The notes under the pieces: generated by a model
What the model was told of the DNA's origin: nothing
Databases searched by the model: none
Seen by the model: the letters and a program-made list of their open reading frames with translations, nothing else
Program-made: the position numbers and the translations under genes
Assembly: GCA_014621425.1 (NCBI GenBank)
Contig: JAANBB010000225.1
Span: 1-63,229, forward strand
Length of the DNA: 63,229 bases
From: Cylindrodendrum hubeiense
Lineage: Eukaryota; Ascomycota; Sordariomycetes; Hypocreales; Nectriaceae
Reading direction: 5' to 3'
Shown: positions 25,937 through 34,778 of the stretch, piece by piece
Layout of the letters: each line of letters opens with the position of its first letter
Position numbering within the stretch: the stretch's first letter is position 1

Positions 25937-27279
25937 ATGGCTCAGCGCGGCCCAGGGCCGGGAGTGGTTCTTGTTCGACACCCGCGACACAGCCACCTCA
26001 CTGTGGTATTCGTGAGAAAACTGCTGATTTGTGACAGGGATTGGGGTTTCTTCTCATTGGCATTGCGACTGGAACCATCATCGCACGACTCCACCTGCGT
26101 TTGAACATCCAACATCGAAGGCTGCTCGTCAGCGATATGCTAATATGCGCGGCATGGGTCGCCGGCATGGCCAATACATGTTTAGATATTGCATACTTGA
26201 GCCTGGGAGCGCTGGAGCCATATGTACTATCGACGCTAGCCAATTTCAAAGGCAGCCCTAATGAAATGAAAACGCTCAATCAGGTGCGCTGATCTATATC
26301 GGCATCACTTGACATCAGCTGACAATTTTATACTCAGATACTATGGCTAAATCAACTGCCATTCTGGGTGTCTTGTTATCTGTCAAAACTAACACTACTT
26401 ACCATGTACTCGCAAATATTCCCAGTATTTATGCGAATGCAGAGAATCATCTTATGGACAACAATCACATATACCACAGCTACCTACATGGTTGCTGTCA
26501 TTCTGCTATTTGTCATGTGCACTCCAATCAGCAGCTATTGGTGGGCGACCCTTACATACAGCTGGACTCGGACTAATACAATTGAGGGATTAGGGAAAAT
26601 GAAAATGGACCGTCATGTCCAACTGCGAGGGCTAACATGTTGTTCTACATCCCCTGGGCCCTTCACTTTGTCAGCAACATCTTGAGTAGGCAATAAGTCA
26701 CATTCTAAATGAGATTCAGGGCAACACTGATATTTATAGTCTTTGGCCTCCCATGGCTTATCTTGCCTGGGTTAATTATGAAACGGACGGTAAAGATTGG
26801 GATGTACTGTACATTCCTTCTCGGGCTCATTACTATTGTCTTCGACATAGTGCGCTTTAGCGCCTTATTTTTAGCACTTCACCAGGGCTCTATTCCTATC
26901 AGCACGATTGGTAAGTGTGGCCATACACTCCCAACCCCGCCTACCACCTCTTACGAGTATGAATGAGCTGACTACCTCAGTGCTCTGGACCAATTTGGAC
27001 TGCAACGTTGGCATCATTGTTGCGTGCTTGCCAACCCTGCGGCCATATTTCAACACATCAAAAGAGGCCGCAAAAGGAACCTCTGATAGCCCCGAGCGGC
27101 CATTGACCTCGAGAGTATCAGAGGCGGAGTCCGGAAGTAAACCCACATGTCATACGAAAGTATGCAATGAAGGTAATCATTTGGCTTGTTTGGAGCATGA
27201 GACCTGGGATGAGGACGTAAATAGAAATACTAGCGATGCTGGACTGGTTGAGTCAAAGCCACGAGTAGAAATTGCTTGA
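25937..27279 (+). CDS. Seven-TM fungal rhodopsin-domain (SAT4/PTH11-like) membrane protein, copy 2
   Basis: Six exons inferred: 25937-25972 (its donor, GTTCGA, is weak and uncertain), 26038-26283, 26338-26540, 26594-26685, 26740-26910 and 26981-27279, giving 348 residues. Intron phases 0,0,2,1,1 and the 246-nt second exon are identical to the gene at 20,001-21,206. Membrane segments include FLLIGIATGTIIARL, LLVSDMLICAAWVAG, TYMVAVILLFVMCTPISSYW and ILIFGLPWLILPGLIM. The hallmark Cys before helix 5 (SCPTARANMLFYI) is present. The last exon opens NVGIIVACLPTLRPYF, the family's end signature. Its soluble C-terminal tail is about 75 residues, hydrophilic, Ser/Glu-rich and longer than in copy 1. 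Presumably a plasma-membrane receptor-like protein; ligand unknown. Confidence 0.8.
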
Positions 27280-27848
27280 TACTAGCACCGATTTGCACTC
27301 TCTGCACTATAGGCTTAGAGTTGGATGAATAACGTGCGATCCAGACGCGTGTTTAACTTGAATATTTTATCTGCCACCGAATCAAGGAGCATTTTCACAC
27401 TACGGATTGATTGCAGCCCGCTGATAACTGCAGTAGTGTGACATTTCCAGAATCGGAATGCTCATCTCCAATTGCCTCGGGCCGTATATAATTAATGATT
27501 GTGCCGAGTTGGGGCTCCAGCATACGCCCCAGCATATGGGTGCAAGAACAGGAAGTGGAGCGATATTCTCTGACAGATTGAAGTGAGGGAAAGACTCCGC
27601 AGTTTGGGCGGTGGTGAGGATGGATACCATTGGATGACAATAGGTGTAAATTGATTATATGATGTCATGGATGGTAGCTAACAGAGTACAAACACTACGC
27701 GGGTATTATACGTATGCCAGTATGCTATTTTCTAAGGTAAAGGTACCATATTTGGCTATCCCAAATTCGGACTTCTCTATATCTCAAACTGCCCTTCCTC
27801 AAATTGCCAACTTTAAGCCGTCGAAGCTGCTAAGTCTGACACAATATT
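27280..27848. other. Intergenic region, no gene called
   Basis: Two overlapping minus-strand frames (27,395-27,640) of similar length read as ordinary peptides with no domain. Having both open argues for chance. The segment lies downstream of the P450 relic on the minus strand and downstream of the 7-TM gene on the plus strand. Confidence 0.4.
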
Positions 27849-28190
27849 TCTTTTCCATATCTCCATCGGGAATTGGCCAGATACCAGGTTGAAATACTCG
27901 TAGCAATGCTACTCCCGAGTTGTTAATGGCAGCGTAAACTCACGCCGGTGCATGGCCGATGCAGTCAGAACTAATTGCTCCAAGTAACTAATGTTACGTC
28001 CAATGCAGCCCCAAGTTCCACCACTGAAGGTGATGAAGTGTGGATGCAGCCGCTTTCCTTCCTCGCCTATCCGTCGCTCGGGCAGGAAAATCTCGGGATC
28101 GTGAAAGATTCGTTTGTCGCATTGGGCGACATAGGAAGACATGGAAACCGACGTGTTGCCAATTCTCTGAGAGATCACGCTGTCACCATG
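27849..28190 (-). pseudogene. Cytochrome P450 C-terminal fragment, broken
   Basis: On the minus strand this reads as the last hundred or so residues of a fungal P450. It has a SVSMSSYVAQ strand, FHDPEIFLPERR (the 'PERF/W' region), then FSGGTWGCIGRN, the heme-binding F-x-x-G-x-R-x-C-x-G loop with Arg replaced by Trp (a CGG-to-TGG change). The helix ISYLEQLVLTASAMHRREF follows. An in-frame TAG at 27,909-27,911 then interrupts it, and the typical tail (EYFNLVSGQFPMEIWKR) continues in the same frame beyond the stop. No I-helix or E-x-x-R motif was found upstream. A truncated, mutated relic rather than a working monooxygenase. Confidence 0.82.
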
Positions 28191-29408
28191 GGACTCATCA
28201 GCAAGCCTGACCCCAAGCCTCTCGTTAGATAAGCAAAGAGCTTCTTCCTCAAAACCCTTCACATTCATCATTGTGATAAAGACATCCAATTCTAGAAGTA
28301 CCCTGCAATTCCAACGATTCACGTCACCGCCTTAGTTCTCAGTGCATCATGGTTCCTGCAATTGTAGCATAGAAGTCTTTCGGCAAGCCATATGCAGCCC
28401 TGAGAAATATCTACATGATGTGATTGAAAGCGCTACAAACTACGTAGGAGTTGATTATTATGCCGTTTCGCCTCAGGGCACCTGCAGAAACCCTGATGGA
28501 TGCGCGGGGAGTCACGGGCGGTTCCTAGCGGCCCGAGTTGGTATACTCAGGTAGAAGAGGGATATAGCGCATCGAGCAACTGCTACTATTTTGGCTCATA
28601 GATTGATCAATTATGCTCTCTCTGTACGATGCTGTTGTTCTTCTTATCTTTGCGCGGAAGTGCGAGATCTCTTATCCGGCTTTCCTTAGTCATCCCGGGT
28701 AAATCTCTCATTGTCTAAAAATAACAGGCCCCCCTGTCATACCTCAGAACCAACAGCCAAGTTGATTTCTCAAGGGAAAGCGTAAATCTCATTGATGATA
28801 CAAGTGATAGCACACTGAAACTAGAAACTGGGAGTGAGGCGGCTTAGTCAATAATGCGAGACAGCCCGAATGTGCGGCCCCTGGGTTTTACCTGATATCG
28901 ATACTTGACTGCAACAGTTGGGGGATTCAGCCTCGACAACCACTGTGGCTGGGGCCAGGTTGATACCGATGCCCCTGCCCTGTGCAATTGGGGGTGTCGG
29001 GCTTGTTACTAAAGTCAAACAACCCCTAGATTACTGAGCAAGGGGCATATCAGACGGAGAAGCAAGTATCATGCATGTGATTCCATCTTGCGTCAATGAC
29101 ATTATTTATTTCCCTAGTCACCACTTCTCTCTATCTGCATACATGCTGGCACCTGCCTCTTTTGGGTTTGAAAATTGCCCCTGGTTGTTTGATCCTTCGT
29201 TTCATAGTTGGGACAAGACGTGCAGCCAGACGTGCAGCCAACAACTCCCTAACTGAGGACAAATCTCCGATTTCATTTCAAAAGGCGTCGGTTTTCTTTG
29301 CACTTCTCATTTCTTCACTTCTCTCATTGCTTCACATTTTCCATCTCTTCGCGCAATCATTATTATTCGCTCGTCAACGTGGTATTTAACACACTATTTT
29401 TTCTCAAA
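28191..29408. other. Intergenic region, P450 upstream debris and BTB-like gene promoter
   Basis: The P450 similarity stops abruptly at about 28,190, and no missing exons could be recognised in 28,191-28,600 on the minus strand. The rest is ordinary-composition DNA ending in a pyrimidine-rich stretch (29,300-29,400) just before the next ATG, typical of a fungal 5' leader. Confidence 0.4.
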
Positions 29409-30260
29409 ATGTCTTTTCAACCAAGCACCCGTAGCAGCATTGCTAGCATCATCATCCAAGAAAATGCCCAAACGGTATACATTCCGATGCAGAAGTCAGT
29501 ATTGAGCCGTTCAAAAGTTATGAACGAGTGGGTACAGGATCCAAACACGATCCCGGCCTCTCTTAGAAGAGGGGATGACATCTACCTTTCTAACCCCAAC
29601 CCGGATGTCGTCCGCCTGGTGCTGGAAATTCTTAAAGATGATGGGACCACAACTGAATCAGTATCTCGCCATCTATCGAGTGCTGGAAGTGGCCTGTTTC
29701 TGATCCAAATGTATAAATTGGCCAACTCCCTCGCGTAAGTCCAGCTTCCCATGATGAAGAGACAATTTGCTAAGAGGGGCAACAGAATCCACGCCGCCCG
29801 CACTGTAGCCATTTATGGCCTATATACTGGGAATTTCACTGTGGATGATTTCGTTGAAACGACTGCGTATGCTACGAAATTTGAGATGACCGATGATATC
29901 CATGTGTGCAACTTCATTTCAACGTGGTTATCTAACAATTTGGAAAGGTTCATTACTTCCCCTGCGCTGGAGGCATTGCTCCTGGGAGGTAATGAAAAGA
30001 CTAGGGGGTTTGTGGTGGGTGTTATGTCAACAGTTGCGAAAATGAGGGGAGAAATTCGCAAGTTGAAGTCAAACAAGGAGACAAACGAAGGTGTTCTGGC
30101 GGTGCATCAAATGCGATTCGATCAGTACGATAAAGAAATTTTGAGGATGGAGACTGAGCTGCAACTTTGCAAGGCAAAGCTGGGAGAGCTGCCGGTTCAG
30201 TGTGATGAGTTCATTTCGTTCGGAGAGGGACGTTCGTCTACACCGAGATTCTATATGTGA
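29409..30260 (+). CDS. BTB/POZ-like protein with C-terminal coiled coil (hypothetical)
   Basis: Two exons, 29409-29734 and 29786-30260, with a 51-nt GTAAGT...CAACAG intron in phase 2; 266 residues. The start at 29,409 is preceded by CTCAAA and a pyrimidine-rich leader; an in-frame ATG at 29,298 is less plausible. Residues 20-110 follow the order of fungal BTB domains: a 'vyIPMQKSVLSRSKVMNEWV' segment like the usual 'f.vhk.lL...S.yF', an acidic DDIYL strand, then VVRLVLEIL. Helices with a 'Y..A..Y.M.D' pattern follow. Residues about 195-240 are charged and heptad-like (KMRGEIRKLKSNKET, RMETELQLCKAKLGEL), suggesting a coiled coil. BTB proteins act as scaffolds or adaptors; the assignment is by pattern only and the partner is unknown. 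It ends 102 bp from the convergent reductase gene. Confidence 0.6.
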
Positions 30261-30362
30261 TCTGCCAATTGTTAGAACTCTTATCACCTTTATATGTCTT
30301 TCCTATAATCCGAGAAATCATTGAATTTGAATGTCATATTAACCAAGGCATACTTGGCACGT

Positions 30363-31406
30363 TTAGTCGCTCTCTACATTATACACGAGCTTTTCTCCGC
30401 TCACTTTATCTTCCCTCAGCAATTGCAGTCCTTCGAGCACGCCCTTCAAGCCTCCAGGCCTGACGCTGGGCGTGTGCGGCTTCACCTTGCCGTCAGCCAA
30501 GAGCTTGACGGCCAAGTCCCAGAAGAATTGCGCATATTCTTTATCCTCAGGCTTTGCAGGGACAGGATTACTGCCAAAGACAAAAGCCTCTCCAACCGTA
30601 GTATAAGCAAGCGTTGATCGAGCATTCACATTGGCTCGCTCAATACCGATGGGTAGCAGAGAACTGTACTCGCCTCCTTCCGTAGACAAGGCTTCGTCGG
30701 AGAACTTGGCAGTCGACTCAAGAGCGATGGTATCGAAGACAAGTTTAAGGTTGTTTTCGGTATATTTGCGAATTTCGGCAGCAGCATCTGGCGAACGATA
30801 GTCGAAAACCTTGTCGGCGCCGAGGGACTTGAGAAGATCAAAGTTGTGGGGAGAAGAGGTTGCCAGAACTTCATATCCAGAGAGCTTGGCAAATTGAATT
30901 GCCAGTGTTCCGGTGGCAGTCGATCCGCCGTAAATGAGAATTGGAACAGGCTTCTCCAAAGGCTCGGTCGGGAGATTCAGCTTCAGACTTTGGTATAGAC
31001 CCTGACCGACGGTGGAGATTCCGACGCCAAGGGTGGCAGCCTCCTGAAAGCTCAAGTTCTCGGGGATTTGAACCTGGAGGTCGCCCTTTACAACAATATA
31101 CTCTGCAAAAGTTCCGTCCTCATGCTGAACAGCGTTTCCACCGTGGGCGAATCCGCAGATGCGGTCACCCTTCTTAAAGGGCTTCTTGACGTCCTTGCCA
31201 ACGGCTTCGACGATACCGGAGTAGTCGCATCCGATCAAAACGCCTGGGGGTGCCAAGAACTTGATGTGCTTCCAGTCTGTGGGGTTGAGGGCGACGCTGA
31301 CCGTCTTAACGAGGATGTAGTCATCGCGCAGGGTGGGAATAGGTCTGTCGGTAACCAATTCCTCCTGTTGAGGGGAGGTGACAACAATTGCCTTCTGTGT
31401 GGCCAT
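30363..31406 (-). CDS. ToxD-like MDR oxidoreductase / trans-acting enoyl reductase-like
   Basis: Uninterrupted 347-residue frame, the usual length for this medium-chain dehydrogenase/reductase subgroup. The N-terminal catalytic domain carries NPTDWKH (41-47) and GCDYSGIVEAVG (59-70). The cofactor-binding Rossmann motif is YGGSTATG (159-166), in place of the classical G-x-G-x-x-G, as in fungal ToxD/LovC-type enzymes. A C-terminal HTPSVRPGGLKGVLEGLQLL block is also diagnostic. No structural or catalytic zinc ligands are evident, as expected for this NADPH-dependent subgroup. Relatives serve as trans enoyl reductases for polyketide synthases or as quinone/alkenal reductases, but no synthase gene is in view, so the substrate is open. 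A TATA-like sequence and inverted repeats lie upstream at 31,499-31,731. Confidence 0.88.
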   Translation of the reverse strand: MATQKAIVVTSPQQEELVTDRPIPTLRDDYILVKTVSVALNPTDWKHIKFLAPPGVLIGCDYSGIVEAVGKDVKKPFKKGDRICGFAHGGNAVQHEDGTFAEYIVVKGDLQVQIPENLSFQEAATLGVGISTVGQGLYQSLKLNLPTEPLEKPVPILIYGGSTATGTLAIQFAKLSGYEVLATSSPHNFDLLKSLGADKVFDYRSPDAAAEIRKYTENNLKLVFDTIALESTAKFSDEALSTEGGEYSSLLPIGIERANVNARSTLAYTTVGEAFVFGSNPVPAKPEDKEYAQFFWDLAVKLLADGKVKPHTPSVRPGGLKGVLEGLQLLREDKVSGEKLVYNVESD

Positions 31407-31498
31407 GATGAAAGGTGGAAAGAGGTGATAGTGACAAGACAGGATGAGAATTACGCTGAAGAGACTAACAGCTCGTCTTGCAAGACGCCATCGCCAAT

Positions 31499-31506
31499 GC
31501 TATATA
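31499..31506 (-). promoter_or_regulatory. TATA-like element upstream of the MDR reductase
   Basis: A TATATA run lies about 95 bp upstream of the minus-strand start codon at 31,406, a reasonable distance for a fungal TATA box and leader. Assignment rests on sequence and spacing only. Confidence 0.35.
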
Positions 31507-31557
31507 TGCCATTGAGCTCGGACATGCGGACATAAGTGCTCCGGTCGCATAATCCAT

Positions 31558-31599
31558 TCCCACTCCGTGGAGGGTTTTTTCCTGGTCCGTGGAGTGGGA
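31558..31599. promoter_or_regulatory. Inverted repeat in the reductase upstream region
   Basis: TCCCACTCC (31,558-31,566) and GGAGTGGGA (31,591-31,599) are perfect inverted 9-mers about 24 bp apart; a direct CCGTGGA repeat is embedded in both arms. They lie 150-195 bp upstream of the reductase start. A second inverted pair, CTCGGG (31,710-31,715) and CCCGAG (31,726-31,731), lies further out. Such paired CGG/CCG-containing half sites are typical targets of fungal zinc-cluster regulators; the binding factor is unknown. Confidence 0.4.
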
Positions 31600-31739
31600 G
31601 ATGACAAATCTGTATCCATCGACCCAGTTTGACCGTTTATCTTGCTAGCGTCCCAGCATTTGGCAGGTTTCTGTTGCGGCGCAAGGCCCACTTCGTCAGG
31701 CGTCTCGGTCTCGGGTAACGACATGCCCGAGGTCTCTGT

Positions 31740-32473
31740 TCCCTACAGCCGTTCTGTGATACTGTATTTAGCACTGTATTTCAGCTAGATAGCGCCCCCA
31801 TGTGGTGCGTATGTTATGTTAGATCGATCTGAGGACTCTATATACATTTAGTATAGTTTATTTTAGCTGGATATAACCCTCCAGCAGGGTGGGCAGATTA
31901 TACTAGATAGACCCGAGGACCCCGTATAAACCCAATTTAGTCACCTATTTTTCACACTGCAATACATCAGTCCCTGTAACCTCAACAGTTCCATTGTTAA
32001 ATACGGTCCACAGAAGAATGAGCAAGGACCGCTTCATTTTGCGTCATCGTCCAATGCTTCGATCCACAAGGACCTCGGCTCAGTGTTGGTGTGTAGACTA
32101 AGATAACTGGTCTAATTGGTTAACGGCTACGCTGCCCGAGCTTGTGGATGTCCACCCTCTTGCCACCTTCCTACCAGATCTGCAAGCGAGCTTGATTTGT
32201 AAGCCTGGCCGGTGGGTTGCCGAAGCGGCCGAAACACGTTGCGATTATTGAGACATGAATCAGTTGTGAAGATAGACTGAGCTTCAGCCTGTTACTACTC
32301 TAAACTATGGCTAAGCTATGATCCATTGGGCTTTTAACCGCCGAGTCGAATGCACAAACCGTTGTTCTTCTGTACCTTGTGTCAGCACCTAAAAGTGCGC
32401 GACCCACTCGATCGGTCCACTTAGTTGGGCAAGCGAGTCCGTGTGTGGATTAAATGGAAGCGCCTGGTTCCAC
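31740..32473. other. Intergenic region with imperfect direct repeats
   Basis: No gene seen. Includes an imperfect direct repeat of about 82 bp (first unit from 31,783, second from 31,865), plus a 13-bp ACTGTATTTAGC-like duplication just upstream. A TGGTCTAATTGGTTAAC word near 32,108 resembles a tRNA A box but has no matching B box downstream. Confidence 0.5.
31783..31946. repeat. Imperfect 82-bp tandem duplication
   Basis: Units beginning AGCTAGATA (31,783) and AGCTGGATA (31,865) share a GTTAGATCGATCTGAGGAC / CTAGATAGACCCGAGGACC core and a closing TATA-rich stretch. The units have drifted by substitutions and small indels. Origin not recognised; could be a fragment of an LTR or an expanded regulatory region. 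Confidence 0.55.
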
Positions 32474-32560
32474 GGGTCCCGAAGACACGACGGGTCCCGA
32501 ACACTTGACGGGTCCCGAACACTCCAGAAGACTTCAAGGTCCCGAACGCTCCACTGTCCT
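32474..32560. repeat. GGGTCCCGAA short tandem array
   Basis: Four copies of GGTCCCGAAC-like sequence start at 32,474, 32,492, 32,510 and 32,537; the first three are spaced exactly 18 bp and the last 27 bp. The array lies immediately downstream of the aldo-keto reductase stop (minus-strand gene ending at 32,576), hence probably in its 3' untranslated region or terminator. Confidence 0.75.
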
Positions 32561-32575
32561 GAATAAAATGATGAT

Positions 32576-33623
32576 CTATCGTCGATCATTCGCATCAAAC
32601 TTCTCATTCCACCAGATGCGAACATGCTTCTGTGCACCAAGCCTGGAGATCTCGGCAATCTCCTCCTCCGTGAGCTTAAAAGTAGGAAGCTTGGAAAGAT
32701 AGCCCTCGAGTCTCGAAACCTTGGAGCTCGTGGTAATGGCGATGACGTCCTGGTCTAGAATCCATCGCAAACCGATCTCGGATTCGGTCACTCCGTACTT
32801 CTCTGCCAATTCCTTCCAGTAAGGATCAATCGGCCCACCCTTGGCTGTAGTGATGGGAGTCAGGGGGCTGTAGGCTTCGACAGCAATGTTGTGCTTCTTC
32901 AAGAAGGGGACCAGGTCTCCGTGCTGGAGGTAAGGATGATATTCGATCTGGTTAACAGCCGGGGGGATCTTGGCTGTCTTGAGCAATGTCTCAATGTGCT
33001 CCTGGAGGAAGTTTGAAACACCAATCGACTTGGCACGTCCAGAAGCCTTGATCTGTTCCAACTGGGTCCATCTCTCTTGCAGTTCCTCCTCGGTATCTGC
33101 AAACCAGGGTCCGTGCAGAAGGTAAAGATCCACGTACTCAAGTCCGAGCTTCTTAAGAGACACGTCAAAGGCATCTAGAGCGCTCTTCTTGTCATTTGCG
33201 TTAATCTTGGTGGTAATATAGAGCTGGTCTCGAGGAACTCCAGATGCCTTGATAGCAGCGCCGAGCTCTGCCTCATTTCCGTAGACTATAGAATCTGGTT
33301 AAATAACTGTTATTTTTCGGCAGTCGTTATCTCACTGACCTTCCGCTCCGTCAAGGTGGCGATACCCACTGAGTATAGCTTGCTTGGTAACGTCAATCAA
33401 GGCGTTGTCGATAGCCGCATTGGGGTCGTTCTTATAGTTAGCGGTCCCCAGCCCATAAGCGAGCTAACATGTAACAATTAGTCTCTTGATTATGACTTGC
33501 AATACGAAGCCGGCACGCATAAACCCTTTCTCTGTCAGGTCGCTGAGGGATGAAACTTACCACAAAGATCTCGTTGCCGTCATTGAGCTTAGTGGCGAGT
33601 GTGTTTAGCGGAGTACTGGCCAT
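32576..33623 (-). CDS. Aldo-keto reductase
   Basis: Three exons on the minus strand: 33561-33623, 33340-33463 and 32576-33285, with introns of 97 and 54 nt; 298 residues. The reading runs [20 protein letters not shown], then [11 protein letters not shown], then [14 protein letters not shown]. All four AKR catalytic residues are present: Asp59 and Tyr64 (HLDGAE/VYGNE), Lys89 (ITTKIN) and His120 (YLLHGPW). The [16 protein letters not shown] and AYSPLTP blocks line the barrel, and [10 protein letters not shown] is the NADPH phosphate-binding segment. Length and motifs fit the fungal xylose-reductase/glycerol-dehydrogenase-like branch. The family reduces aldehydes or ketones with NADPH; the substrate here is unknown. 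Cytosolic. Same strand as the MDR reductase, 1.2 kb apart, which is too far to imply coregulation. Confidence 0.92.
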
Positions 33624-34412
33624 GATGACGAAATGTTTATGAATAAACGATATTACGGTTTCTAGGTATTAAAACTCAAGAACAATTAAACGGGTTGAGG
33701 GGGACTGGCAAACATGGCGATGGAGGAAGCGGGATATTAATGTCGTGGGGCTATTGCGTCATTTTACTAGACGCGCCGGTCATCGGTGTTGTTGATAAAG
33801 AAAGGCGCTTGCATTTTCAAGTGGGACTGAAGTCACTGCATCGTTATCAACCCAGGTCGCCTGTGAAGCTACATCAACACCCTTCTCACTCCTGCTTCGG
33901 TTTGGTGCAACTGTCAAATGCTTATTAAAGCTCTATTTTAAGGAATATTTCTTCCGTCTTTAAGTCCGTTTTGATTCATCTTATCGCGACATCTACCAAA
34001 CAAGATATCTAGGCTAGTGCAGCTGAGGATGGTGTGGGCCACTTGGTCAATGAGACGATTCCGGCATGGGATTGTCCGGCATTGGCCCGAGGTCGCTGTG
34101 AACATTGGACTCGTAACGAAGCATTCCGCCGCTGGACTCGTAACGAGGTACACATTTTTATGTATGAGAATGCATAAACAGTTGAGAGGGTCCACATGAA
34201 ATATAATACTCCTAGGTTCTGCCATACATGTTGATTATAGAATTATATTGTGCGGTGAAAGGGTGCAAGAGATACCAGAAAGTTTAACAACCCGGTCCAG
34301 AAAAGGCAGGTTGATAGTGACTGTAGTGTGTGGTGATTCATCTGTAGCAGGGATGGGGACAAAGTAGGGATAAGGGAAATGGCTAAAAATGGTCAAGACT
34401 AATAGAAACTAC
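33624..34412. other. Intergenic region, aldo-keto reductase promoter side
   Basis: No supported gene; the overlapping short frames at 33,938-34,225 on both strands have no domain. The first few hundred bases form the promoter of the minus-strand aldo-keto reductase. Confidence 0.4.
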
Positions 34413-34586
34413 CTACAGTATCATCTCATGAAATGGTTCGCCAAAAGGTGCCGCAAAGCTGAGCCGAAAGCAGTCAGAAATGGCCACCACTAAAGATAAC
34501 AGCAGGAATATCCCGGTGCCCGCAATAAATACAACGATCGCGACCGCAATCATGATGATCGTGATGATGAATTCGGGCAAACTACC
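34413..34586 (-). CDS. Possible small membrane protein or last exon with a TM helix
   Basis: A minus-strand frame open from 34,586 to a TAG at 34,413-34,415 encodes a strongly hydrophobic helix, FIITIIMIAVAIVVFIAG, then TGIFLLLSLVVAISDCF and an amphipathic tail (FGEPFHEMIL). An internal ATG at 34,553 would give 46 residues. An upstream AG at 34,583-34,584 on the minus strand could be a splice acceptor instead, making this the last exon of a longer gene. A neighbouring frame just upstream reads EFDGEGFRW, one base out of register, so a frameshifted gene is also possible. Not recognised as any family. Confidence 0.35.
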   Translation of the reverse strand, partial: GSLPEFIITIIMIAVAIVVFIAGTGIFLLLSLVVAISDCFRLSFAAPFGEPFHEMIL

Positions 34587-34778
34587 TTACTCCACCTAAA
34601 GCCTTCGCCATCGAACTCAATGATTTATTAAGTGGGTTGAAACAATAGCTTAAAAACAAAGCGAAACGTCCTGTTGAAGACAGCCCGTTGTAGATTACCC
34701 TTTTTCTGGCAAAAACGAGGAATTCAACAACGGCTTATCCCAGAGGCCCAAAGTACCTGAAACAATATGGTGTCTACT

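Noticed and set aside
25619..26104. 161-codon plus-strand frame
   Set aside because: Overlaps the first exons of the second 7-TM gene in another frame, has no domain, and its content looks like translated intergenic DNA.
32100..32180. tRNA A-box-like word TGGTCTAATTGGTTAAC
   Set aside because: No B box within range and the putative anticodon loop lacks the invariant T33; treated as chance.
27849..33623. P450 + MDR reductase + aldo-keto reductase as a secondary-metabolite gene cluster
   Set aside because: The P450 is a dead fragment, and no PKS, NRPS, terpene cyclase, transporter or cluster regulator is visible.
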